Below, piece by piece: positions 1-9,852 of a stretch of DNA of 64,000 nt. Every line of letters starts with the position of its first letter. Positions within the stretch are counted from its first letter, which is position 1. Source of the DNA: Pithys albifrons albifrons (taxonomy: Eukaryota; Chordata; Aves; Passeriformes; Thamnophilidae); NCBI RefSeq assembly GCF_047495875.1, contig NC_092459.1:97063560-97127559 (forward strand), given 5' to 3'. The notes under the pieces were generated by a model that had not been told where the DNA came from, ran no database searches, and saw nothing but the letters and a program-made list of their open reading frames with translations. The translations under genes and the position numbers were made by a program.

Positions 1-1477
1 TAATTGACACTGGTGCATTTCAGCCCTTTAGAAGAAATTCCTGCAAGGTGCAAATCAGGCATGTGTGTCTACCCAAGCACAGTGCAGTGCAGTGCCAGAG
101 ATGGCACAGACAAGAGTATGGCTTTGTTCCCAGAAGGGACACATGAATCTACACTAGACTATATGTATCTAAAAGGGGATAGCTGGAACTAGCCAGGCCA
201 GGGTTGGCTTGGAGTTCCTTCATGGAGCTTCACAGCAAGATGTGTATGTAATTACAGATAAATTCTCTAGTCTTTCACCTAATGGTAAAAGGGCCGTCTG
301 TTATCACCAGCCCATTACTGGCTTTGGAATAATGCTCATAGCAGCAAGTCAGTCAATTACTTTTTATTTGCTTAATAACATATAAAGCATAATTGGTCAG
401 ATAGAAGCTTTGTATTTCAAATTTCCATTGCAACCCAACCTCTTTCATGGCCTCATATACACTTTCCCTGGATTCTTCTTGTGCAGGAAAGATTAATTCT
501 GATGAATTATACCAAACCCCATCATAGTTTTACTTCTTGAAAAATTCATTAAGAAGTGGAAACAACAAAAAAACAACTCACTAACAGACAAAATCAAATT
601 TGACTCCAGTCTTCTGATGTGAAAAGCCTGTGCATTAACCCATCAGGTTACCTAACCCTCTAATGTGTCCTTCCAATAAACCATTTAGTGAATGTAAGCA
701 ACACCATAATACACATGTAAGATATTTCATCTGAAAACACAGAGGTCATAATTTTCTTTTGCAATTTTCATAGTAGCTTATCCTTTACAGTTTTTGAGAT
801 TATTTATATGATAGCTATTTAAAGCCTTCATATGCTCTATGGATTGCTTGTGAAATAGTGTATGTATGGTATAGATTCTTTTAATAGTGCAATTAAGGTA
901 GCTCTAACAATTCTATGTATTATATACGTCTCTGCAATTGGAACATTGTAAGTTCTGCAAAATTTTTTATGATTTTATGTCTGCAATGCCTCACTACACA
1001 TCTTCATAAGTAGTTTAGGGTTTCCTAGGTACCTGACAAAAGCAAACTTCTGTGAAATTTACTATTTTATCTGGGACTATTTCAGGCCCTGAAGCTCAAA
1101 TGAAAGGCCTTTAAAACTGTATTAAACAAAATAAAATGAAAGACCAATAAACATACAATATTTTTTCTTTCATTATCTATAAGTTACAAAAGTAGGACCA
1201 TTCAACATTCCTTAGGAGCAACTTGGCACTTGACCCAAGTTTATTTCCCAAACCTGTGTGATTAGAAGGGACTCTTTACACAAGCTCCTCACACGGTCAA
1301 AAGTAAAGATGCTTTTCACCTTAGCTCACTTTCTTAAATCTGCTAACTTATGAGGTGGAGAAAAAGCAGAGAAATCAAGCTACAGACTGGGGAAGACAGC
1401 CCAAAATACTTTATGTAAGTTCCTTTCCCTTTGCTTGTTCTCATATCAAGGTGGACCTAAGAAAACAACCACCAGGG

Positions 1478-1483
1478 TTTATT
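1478..1483 (-). terminator. Polyadenylation signal AATAAA of the minus-strand gene
   Basis: The plus strand reads tttatt, so the minus strand reads AATAAA. It lies about 40 nt beyond the inferred stop codon at 1524-1526, which implies a very short 3' UTR. The spacing supports 1524-1616 as the terminal coding exon. Confidence 0.55.
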
Positions 1484-1523
1484 AGCAATCCTGCCTGAGT
1501 GCAGTCTGGTTGCTCAAAAGTAA

Positions 1524-1616
1524 TCAAAGTTTCGATGGCATCAAAAGATTTTCACAAAAAATATTCTGATTTTGCAGAACTTTTTTCTGAGGCTCAGGTT
1601 TGGGAGTGGATTGGTG
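1524..1616 (-). CDS. Terminal coding exon
   Basis: This segment has 30 codons plus TGA and begins after a TTTGGCCACAG acceptor in phase 0. That matches the phase-0 end of the exon at 1814-1942. The peptide starts HQSTPKPEPQKK and ends LLMPSKL, a polar proline- and lysine-rich tail typical of a C-terminus. An AATAAA lies 40 nt downstream. Confidence 0.55.
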   Translation of the reverse strand, partial: HQSTPKPEPQKKVLQNQNIFCENLLMPSKL

Positions 1617-1813
1617 CTGTGGCCAAAGTACGTAACAGAAATTTCAGAAAGGGTTCTTTTCCTCCTTTAGACCTCTCCTATGCATTTCTCCTTGAATCCC
1701 TTACTTTATTGACTTACAAACACATGCTCAGAAGAAAACTAGAGCTCTCAAAGGGGCTCCCCCCAAAATGTGAGGGAATTTTGATTTTGATCAGTTCTGG
1801 ACCTGAAACTTAC

Positions 1814-1942
1814 CTCTCCTTTATCAACAAACAGATCATTAAGTAAATCCAGCAAAGGAATCATTCACAACTGCTCAATGGTGATGCACAGTAAGGTCTT
1901 TGCTTTCAGGTAGTTTTTCATTATGAGGTGGGATTTGCCTTT
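1814..1942 (-). CDS. Penultimate exon with an in-frame TGA
   Basis: This is a 129-nt exon, phase 0 to 0, with an excellent acceptor (GTTTCATCAG) and a consensus donor (GAG|GTAAGT). It reads KGKSHLIMKNYLKAK, then TLLCITIEQL, then a TGA at 1865-1867, then MIPLLDLLNDLFVDKGE. The protein-like reading on both sides suggests the stop is a recent change. CGA to TGA by CpG decay would explain it. If the stop is real in the transcript, the protein loses its last 47 residues. The exon is a multiple of three, so skipping it would keep the frame. Confidence 0.7.
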
Positions 1943-2861
1943 CTGATGAAACAAAACTAATCTAATCCAGAGGAAAGAGCAAACCTCTGGCATCAAATCT
2001 GTGTTCCCAAATGACTGACATATTTTGCCAGAGAATCATGATCTACATGAAGGGATGGAGAACAAGTCCCCATAATCTATGACTTCCTAACTGTTTCTAA
2101 GTTATTCTGGCTGTGCCAATAAATTTGTTCACAGCTCTAATTGTGTTAAAGAATTGAACATAATTAAACTTACAGTATGTCACAAGCTTCCTCTGGCAAC
2201 TCTAGTCGGTTTCTTAAGCAGGGGTTAATCAGCAACCACACATGCTGCTTAAACTTCCCTCTCCTTCCTGTTATAGAAAATGTTAGTTAGACTTGGAGCT
2301 AGAGGTGTGAACATTAATGATAGCTAGAGTAGACAAAGTTAGCAGCTTCAGCAGTCATAGCTCAGGAAGACAAAGCCTATGGGTCATGGTATACCAACTG
2401 TAACAACCCTTTTACAACTGAATAGAGAACTACAGAATTAGCCAGAACCAACCTGGGGTAGTCTATAAGAGAGTGGCCATTTATCAACCTCTTAGTAACA
2501 GCAAACAAATAAAAACTAAGAAGACTCAGACCTTAATATTACTATTCATTCCAATTATCACATGAGAGTGAAGAACTTTAATTATAAGGGTTTAACTGCC
2601 CAGGGTTTTCTTTTTCTTAGGGTCTCTCCTTGAAAGCACCCAGCTCAAGCTTTAGCACTATTACTAAGAAGTATTTTCATAAAGGAATCTATCTTTCAGC
2701 TCAGGCAGAAACCTGGGGTTGAATCCTGTTATGCTGACTGTCATGAATAGTTTTCATAACATTCCACAAACAAAAACTCATCTGAATTCTGAAATTTGTC
2801 ATAAAATCAAAATTTCCTATGTTTGCAACATAAAAGGGAGGATTATGTGAAATGTACTTAC

Positions 2862-2952
2862 CTTCAAAATAGAACAACATGGAGTGTTTAATTCAGTTTT
2901 CACCAGAAATTTAGCTGGGATGATAAATAACTTATTGTTCAGATACACATAG
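2862..2952 (-). CDS. Internal exon
   Basis: This 91-nt segment lies between a strong acceptor (TTTTTTCCCTCCCAG) and a perfect donor (AAG|GTAAGT). It reads YVYLNNKLFIIPAKFLVKTE and then LNTPCCSILK after one base that completes a split codon. It ends in phase 0, matching the next exon downstream at 1814-1942. Confidence 0.78.
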
Positions 2953-3514
2953 CTGGGAGGGAAAAAATCTTTTGTCTAACTCCACTGAGGTTTTTGGGAG
3001 TCATTCTGTTTGGCTACTTTACTTTCAAGTATTTAAAGAATTTTAATAATTCATACATTTTCCAAGCTAGGGTATCCCTTTGGTCAAACCTTAGGCAATG
3101 AAAATCTTATATATTTTTCATCCCAGAACTTGGATCTCCTCCTTGCTGCACGTGCAATTATTTACAATCTATAATCAGGCAGTATTAACAAATAGCAAAG
3201 TATTATAAATCCTAAGTTACATCATTACTAAAAATCTATCCTTGAACTTGTACCTTATTCCCATGTTTTCTTCATATTGACACTGTTGTCCTTACATATA
3301 CAAAATTTATTATTTTTAATTTGAAATGGAAGGAAGAAATCATGACTATTTACACTTTCATTCTCATTTGTTGAAGGACCTACATGGAACCCATAGTCCC
3401 AAGAGGAAAAAAAGATAGTATAAATATGTGTTATTTTTTAATCAATAGGCTGTGTCTATAAAACCATTGATTCTGTTTCAGTGTTTTCATAATAGCACAA
3501 AGTGTAGGAATTAC

Positions 3515-3687
3515 TGATGGTGCTGAACATTATCAGGTGCACATAGCATGATGCCTGCACTGTTTTCATGATGTAATTTTTGAAGAAACTCCAGCAAACT
3601 AAACCCTTCTGATGCAGCACTAGATAACAATATGGAACAAATAAAATGATCTAGGAGAAATGTAGCCTCTAGCACAAATGACTGAAT
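3515..3687 (-). CDS. Internal exon (start uncertain)
   Basis: An open frame reads IQSFVLEATFLLDHFICSIL and continues to the donor at CA|GTAATT. It ends in phase 2, which matches exon 2862-2952. The best-looking acceptor (TTTTTTGTGGTCTGTAG) would start the exon at 3710, but that start requires a previous phase of 1, while exon 3876-4043 ends in phase 0. The in-frame alternative used here follows AATGAG, a poor acceptor. Either the upstream model or the frame is disturbed at this join. Confidence 0.6.
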
Positions 3688-3875
3688 CTCATTAATATCC
3701 ATGCAGTTATCTACAGACCACAAAAAATTCATCTCTATGCATTAGCTAGCACAGATACCTCTGTGCAGTACTGCCTTTAGGTTGTGTAGACATGTACAGA
3801 GTATTTTCTGATTAAATTAACCTGTGTCAGGTTCTAAAGGTTATGTTTTTTCTTTCTTGTGTGTTCATATCTAAC

Positions 3876-4043
3876 CTGAGGGTGAGCCTTATTTTCAGCA
3901 TCTGTCTCAATAAAAATTTTGTAGTGATTCTTAGCACAAAGAATTGCTGCTTTAAATATTGTCATTATTGCACCATGCTTTGTAGTCCAAATAGTAGCAA
4001 GCTCACAGTGCAACTTAGCCTTTTTTCCAGTACTGGGAGAAGG
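3876..4043 (-). CDS. Internal exon
   Basis: This is a 168-nt open segment ending at CAG|GTTAGA. Its core reads KAKLHCELATIWTTKHGAIM followed by TIFKAAILCAKNHYK, which looks like amphipathic helix. The start after GCCAG gives phase 0 and matches the exon at 4431-4482. An alternative acceptor 11 nt further in (CTTCTCCCAG, start 4032) is stronger but needs a phase-2 partner. Confidence 0.65.
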
Positions 4044-4430
4044 CTGGCTAACATCTTCAGTGAGTAGATAAGCACAACACAATCAAACTTGTAGGATACA
4101 CACGTCCCATGTATGTGTCAGAGACGTTTGTGTGATAAATTACACAGACCATGTGGTAAATTGCAGTTTGTGCTTTTGACTGCCTCATCTACCCTCCGCT
4201 TACTAATCCATCTCCACTGGGACCACTTCTATCATTTAAAAGATCTGATCAACATCAAATAGCTCCCTGAAAAAAACCCACAAAACAACTTGCCACTATA
4301 CATAAAGCAGGTTTATCTAACCATAGTAAATGCTGGCTATGTCAACAACCTTCAGCTTACCCATTTCATGTCATTTTAAAGGGCCATAAATGGCAAAAAA
4401 AGAGTGGAACAATACATGGGAAAGACTTAC

Positions 4431-4482
4431 CACAGCTCTTAACTGGGATCTTACTGTCTCTGGAAAAATCTGTATGATGGTA
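4431..4482 (-). CDS. Short internal exon
   Basis: This 52-nt exon has an excellent acceptor (CTCACCTCTTCTCTCAG) and donor (GTG|GTAAGT). It reads TIIQIFPETVRSQLRAV in the frame that continues from the 28-nt exon upstream (phase 2 to 0). Confidence 0.6.
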
Positions 4483-4633
4483 CTGAGAGAAGAGGTGAGG
4501 CTTGCAGCATAATCCAAAAATAATATGGTGTACTAAAAAAGAAACACCAAATCCTAAACAAGCAATAATGACAAGAAACACAAAAAACAAATATCTAATA
4601 AAAAACAAATGAAGAAAAAACCTCCCCACTCAC

Positions 4634-4661
4634 CAGAACAGTTCTATGAACTCTCCAAGTC
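4634..4661 (-). CDS. Micro-exon
   Basis: This 28-nt segment lies between TTTTTCTGCTTTAG and CTG|GTGAGT, both strong sites. It reads LGEFIELF in phase 1 to 2, which joins smoothly to the exons on either side. Short length keeps confidence moderate. Confidence 0.5.
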
Positions 4662-5038
4662 CTAAAGCAGAAAAATAATATGACATCTGATGCCATATTG
4701 AGACTAATAAGCTAATTCTATATGGTTAGATTAATCCATTAATCACTGCTAAAAATAATTGTGTAGGTACCTAAATTAGCTGAATCTGTTTTATGGGAGG
4801 CAAAGAAGAATAAAAAGCTTTAAAACACTAAAAGTAATTCCTGTGGTTGATAGTTAGCATTGTATTTAAACGTTCATTCTTAAACTGCTGCTTTCCCTTG
4901 AAAAAAGCAGAGCAATGTCCTCATCTTCACTGAACATGGTATTAGCACCTAGAATTGCACCACTTTGGAGCCCAGACTTAATTAAATAACAAGGTTAGGA
5001 TCAGACAATATATCAAGGTTATAAACTGGAGCACTAAC

Positions 5039-5062
5039 CTTCTGGAGGGGAGACATTCTCAG
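5039..5062 (-). CDS. Candidate micro-exon
   Basis: This is a 24-nt segment with donor AAG|GTTAGT and acceptor TTTCCTTTGAAAAG. It reads ENVSPPE in phase 1 to 1. The phase agrees with both neighbours, but a segment this small could arise by chance. Confidence 0.35.
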
Positions 5063-5442
5063 CTTTTCAAAGGAAACAGAGGTTTGTGTCTATATTTGGA
5101 AGGTCCTGGGAGAACAAACTTTAGCATCAGCATAAATTAAGTACAGAGAAGGTAATTTAGGTACAGTTAGTCTCATCCTGTCTGTGCCTTGGTTCATGAC
5201 TGGAGTCCTGAGCATGCAGTGGTAGTGATACCACAGCTAATAGCAGCATTGAAAAGGAAAGCAGGCTGATTTCCAGGAGTTTTGGGTCAGCCCCCAAATA
5301 CTGTAGATGCTGGCTGCTCTTTAGGAAGAGCTTCTCCTAAGCTTCAGCTTCAGCTCAGGGTCCTTCCTGCTTTTTTCTCTCTGCTCAGTACTAGATTTCA
5401 TCGAGTTCAGTGGTGCTGACAGCTTCTGTCTCCAGAGCTCAC

Positions 5443-5496
5443 TCTGACACCAAGGACATCTCTTAGATGTACTGTAGCTACTCCAAAATTGTGCAT
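5443..5496 (-). CDS. Short internal exon
   Basis: This is a 54-nt segment after a pyrimidine-rich acceptor (CACCTTTTTTCTTGTGGAG) and before AGA|GTGAGC. It reads AQFWSSYSTSKRCPWCQ in phase 1 to 1. Two alternative open frames overlap it, so the frame is chosen from the neighbours. Confidence 0.45.
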
Positions 5497-5719
5497 CTCC
5501 ACAAGAAAAAAGGTGAACATAGGCCAATGCCAAATAAGAGGGCAGAAATGTCTTTTCTGAAATATGTCTACACCAGCAGCACATTGCCCTTTAGAGCAGT
5601 GAGGTCTGTTCATAGAGGAAGGTGCTGTGTAAAGCAGGAAACAGCTTTCTGTGCATGGAGAGACTCAGAGGGTTAGACTGTAAGTGTTTAACTGAGGGGA
5701 GACTGTCTGGTGTACTAAC

Positions 5720-5749
5720 CCTGTTTGTCTGGCAAGACCCAGAGAAATA
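5720..5749 (-). CDS. Candidate micro-exon
   Basis: This is a 30-nt segment between TTATCTAATTTGTAG and AGG|GTTAGT. It reads FLWVLPDKQ in phase 1 to 1, compatible with the exons at 5443-5496 and 6916-6964. Confidence 0.4.
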
Positions 5750-6915
5750 CTACAAATTAGATAAGTAATCAACAGCATTCAGATTTCCAAGAGAATAACA
5801 GAGAATAAAAACCTCCAACTCATTTAATTGTATTGTTGGAAAGTTTCCCTCTCTTCCCAACTATAACAATAGTTATAGTTTCGTAAAAGATATTCTTTGA
5901 CTGTGACTGTTTTCCTAAATAGAAGATAAAGCATCTGTATTAAATTTTCATGCAAACTCCTATGTGTGGAGTAACTCATTATGAAAGGACTATTATATTC
6001 CCAAAGACAATACTTGAAAGGTTAATAGAACTTCATTGAGACAGGGGTTGAAAGTCCTGAAGTTATATAGTAAAAGCTTGGCTAAACAATAAACAAGGGA
6101 GGATGAACTAATGGTTTGCAAGGATCTACAGGGTGGATGAGCCAGAAGGAATAAAGTATTATAGAAAAGTACAGTAAAATGCAGCAGGGGCTACTGGAAT
6201 GAACATAAGACAAGGAAAATTTAGGCTGAGCACATCAGAAAAAATTTCTTATTGGAAAATTTCATAGATGGCCAAACAGCCTCTCAAAAGATATCTTGGA
6301 ATTGCTGAAATTCTCTGGAATAGCTAAAAGGAACCTACACGCAATAGAATACACTGTAGTGGCAAGAACAATGTCAGGATTGGTGACGAGGAAAAGGTGC
6401 CAACCTACAGTCACCTGGCTATATCTCCTCATTGCACCATCCTGGGATTGCAGTGAAATCCCATAATGTAAGTGGGAGGAACAGAACTAGCTGGTAAAAG
6501 ACAAAAAATCCACATTTAATTAGTTTTGGTACCTGTACATATAGTAAAAAAAAAAAAAATTAATTAAAAATTAAAATGACTTAACAGATCTCAAAAAAAT
6601 ATATTAATTGTACAAGTGTGGCCCCTGACCAGCCCACAGGGGTAGGAATTCCACAAACAACTGCTTTTAGTCCCAAATCAGTGAATTTTCAGGTTGAAAC
6701 TGGGTCTCTGTCTGGCAAACCAAATTTCATGACATCAGGTCAATTTTTTCTTTTGCTGAAAGGTCTCACATTCTTTACATGCACCAAAGCTGAGGTAACC
6801 GCCTAATGTTGTATTTTGTTGGGGAAAAAGGTCTTGCCATTGTAGGATTCCTGTATAATCAAACTTTTGCAAAAGACCTTTTCAATGCATATATATAGTA
6901 GACTTACTTTTTAAC

Positions 6916-6964
6916 CAAAGATTTTCCCCTCTGATAGCGACATTTGCTCATTCCAGTTCTCCCA
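6916..6964 (-). CDS. Short internal exon (weak donor)
   Basis: Acceptor ATATAGTTTTCAG is followed by the open reading WENWNEQMSLSEGKIF. A strong donor (GTAAGTC) 8 nt further on would place a TAA inside the exon, so a weaker donor (G|GTTAAA) is assumed because it gives the right phase (0 to 1). The true end is uncertain. Confidence 0.45.
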
Positions 6965-7415
6965 CTGAAAACTATATGCCAATGAATAGGATGCTTGTGG
7001 GTACTTTTGCTAACCATGCATAGCAGTGTAACTTTTTAAGAATAGTCCCTTGGGCTCAAGCACTTGCATATCTGCTAAGAACACAGCTGTATGTTGAGTC
7101 TGCAGTTACCGGGAAAGCGAATGAGAGAACCAAACCTATTTTGAGACTGGCGCAGGGGTAAGAGCTGAAGACAACGAGGAGGAGGAATGGTACTGTAGTG
7201 GATGACTCTTCAGCTCTCATGTGATCACGTGCAGGAGAAATTTATTCCTTTGGCAAATGGGAAAAAGTTTTATCCAGATTTAGAGTTTCTTGGTTCCATC
7301 AGCAGAATCTATTACTAAAGATATATCTTCCCAAGGCACATGCACATATATTTATGCACAGAGAGATGGAAGCTGCTGAGTAAAACTTGTCACTGCTCAT
7401 TTCAAAGAGCCTTAC

Positions 7416-7486
7416 AGGCAAAATGCAGAAGAGGCAGACGAGGCATTGTTCTTCAGTCAGCAGATTAATCATATTCAAACAACAGC
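7416..7486 (-). CDS. Internal exon
   Basis: This 71-nt exon follows a long pyrimidine tract (positions 7487-7560, read on the minus strand) ending TTTTTTTAATTCTAG and ends at CCT|GTAAGG. It reads CCLNMINLLTEEQCLVCLFC, then ILP, in phase 1 to 0. The other two frames have stops. Confidence 0.65.
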
Positions 7487-7715
7487 CTAGAATTAAAAAA
7501 ACAAAACCACAAACAACAAACCAAACAAAAAACCCCAACCAACCAACCAAACAAAAAAAAAAACTAAAAAGGGAATAACAGTGCTGCTGTCAAAGGTAAT
7601 TCTTCACAGTAGTTAAAGTCAGTAAACAAGAAGTGGGAGTTGAGATGCAGTGCCCAAAACTCTACTTCCACATACAGACTTGAGAATTCAACTAGTTTCA
7701 GTGCATGATTCTAAC

Positions 7716-7732
7716 ATGCTTGACTGGCTAAT
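7716..7732 (-). CDS. Possible micro-exon
   Basis: This is a 17-nt segment after AGCAGCTTTTCAG and before AT|GTTAGA. It reads LASQA and supplies the phase shift (2 to 1) needed between exons 9297-9433 and 7416-7486. Support is limited to splice sites and phase. Confidence 0.25.
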
Positions 7733-9296
7733 CTGAAAAGCTGCTAAGTGGACTGTTCATTTCAGTCAAGATTTTATTGTTTGAAAACAAAATATCTGAA
7801 CAATGGTGATCCTGCTTGGGGAGCTCATGTTTCATGTGGCTGGTTTGATTTCTGTTTCTGCTGTGAAGATAGACAAATGTGAGTTTTAAGTGGTATAAAG
7901 CTAGAAAAACATGGAAGTTTGATGCCTGGCCATTTTGTATCTGCCAGCAGTATTTTAATACTTAATTTTTGTTTAACATCCTCTTCTTAGTAACTGAATC
8001 CCTAATACCCCTACATAGTAACATAGTGGACCTCACCAAGTCTAACATAGTGACCTAACCAGGCAGAAGTTAACTAAAATTCTTTATTCCAGCTTCTAAT
8101 GTGCTCTGTTATAATCTATGTTACAATAATCTATATATATAATAATGTAAATAACTATAATCCATGTTATAATCTATAATCTGTATTTGTTGTCGATGGT
8201 TTCTAAAAATGTTGTATGGTCTTTTTCTGGTTGAAAAAATCAACCAACAATATACCAGTCTAGCAAGTTACCATATAAGAACGAAACTAGTAATTATTAT
8301 AAAAACAAATTGCATTTCACTGATTTTCAAATGTACACATATATGGCAAAATCATCCTGGTTATTTTCAAACACTAATACTTGATCTAATATTGACTACA
8401 TTATTATTAGACTGGAACTAATAGTATCTCACCATTTTTAGGGAATTGTATGGCTGGTGTTATGCATTCTGTTGTCTTTTGAGAATAGAAACATCCCCAA
8501 CTGGTTTGCACCAAAGTATATTTATCCTTTATACTTCTGTTCAGAAAGAATCTTCTCACAGGAACTGGTGATTATCCTTCAACTTAAAAATTATTATCCC
8601 TTACCTTTATGGAACCTAACGCACATCCGAAATGAACCTGACACCACTCTGCTCTTGAATGATCTTTCTCAATTATTTTAAGAATGAAGTCTACCACTAG
8701 AAAAATTATAAATTATAGAATTCTCCCACTCCCAGGTTTACTTTAATTCTGTGCAAATTTGCCAGAATGAAAAGATTACATCTTTAGTAATCAGGTGAAA
8801 AAAAAAGTACATTGAGGTTTTTTAAATTAAAATATTTCTTTTGACGAAGGGATTAGCCTAAGTTTGCACACTCAGTGTAATTAGTGCATATGGTCCAGCT
8901 GTGAAGAAATAGCTGAGGACTTCTAACTTATTATTAATTAGGCTCATTAAAATGCAAGTAAGAGAACGATGCCTAGATAAACAATACCTTATGTCATAAA
9001 GTCATTACTTGACAAGAGCTAGTCTTGCTAACAGAAGTCATTACTGATATTCTAAAGGAGCTTTTTTTTTAGACTCCATGGGTGCCAGTTAACTACTTTT
9101 GACTGACATCAAGGACAGACATGCAAAGCTGTAAGGAGCCAGCCATACAGCACAGCAATTCTTTTCACATCATTTCAAAATATGTCTGGTTGAGGTCAAA
9201 GGTTGACAACCAAATGACAGGCCTTCTTCAATTGCTGTGGTGTCACAGCAGGAGTGTGTCAGGGAAATTTTCCTGGGCCCCTCTGTGAATTTTTAC

Positions 9297-9433
9297 ATGT
9301 TCACATTTCTTTCCTTGTCTTGTAAGTGGGACAGGATTGGCAGATTTGTGATTAACACCTCAGAAGGAGAAGCGTAGACACCATCCCAGGTTGGGAGCTC
9401 ATGGTAACTGCAGCTAATAATCAAAAGGTTCTC
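9297..9433 (-). CDS. Internal exon
   Basis: An open frame of about 137 nt contains HELPTWDGVYASPSEVLITN and LPILSHLQDKERN. The start after CTAATGTGGAAG gives phase 0 and agrees with exon 9545-9601. The donor could be AT|GTAAAA at 9297 or AAT|GTGAAC at 9305. The peptide reads like an extended segment of a folded protein. Confidence 0.6.
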
Positions 9434-9544
9434 CTTCCACATTAGCAAAGTACAAGAGACCAGCCTTTTATTGGTGGTCATTTGTATTTGAAAGGGGATG
9501 TGAGATTAGCAAGGGCTTTAGCTGTGTACATTGGTAGGACTTAC

Positions 9545-9601
9545 CTCATTTCTCACTATCAGCAGATCTCCCAGTGATATTAGTGTAATCAAAATTGTCC
9601 T
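9545..9601 (-). CDS. Internal exon
   Basis: This 57-nt exon has a textbook acceptor (TTTTTGTCTTTGTCTAG) and a perfect donor (GAG|GTAAGT). It reads RTILITLISLGDLLIVRNE in phase 0 to 0. Confidence 0.65.
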
Positions 9602-9827
9602 CTAGACAAAGACAAAAAGAAGATCTATTTATTAAATACCAAAAAAAAACAGACACCAAACTGCTTTCAGAGTTTTATAAATGTTTTTTTTCTCTAAAGT
9701 CCAAGCGTGCTTACTTACAAATAGCTCTATCATAACAGCCAAGTTCCAAATGCATCAAAAACTGCTATTGATGGGTGCTGAAATGAGGGTCTGCCTTCAA
9801 CACAGGGTCAATTGATAAGTGACTAAC

Positions 9828-9852
9828 CTGGACTTGTGACTGACATGAAGAG
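9828..9852 (-). CDS. Possible micro-exon
   Basis: This is a 25-nt segment between CCTTGCCTGACAG and CAG|GTTAGT. It reads SSCQSQVQ in phase 2 to 0. The splice sites are good but the coding signal is too short to test by eye. Confidence 0.25.

Noticed and set aside
4204..4266. 63-nt segment with good minus-strand acceptor (TTTTTTTCAG) and donor (TTA|GTAAGC)
   Set aside because: All three frames contain stops, and the neighbouring exons join in phase without it.
7110..7146. 37-nt minus-strand segment with good acceptor and donor
   Set aside because: Including it breaks phase between 7416-7486 and 6916-6964, which join correctly without it.
9719..9761. 43-nt minus-strand segment reading FLMHLELGCYDRAI with donor GTAAGT
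   Set aside because: Attractive, but joining it to the strong exon at 9545-9601 creates a TAG. It was left out, although it could be a true exon in a different model.
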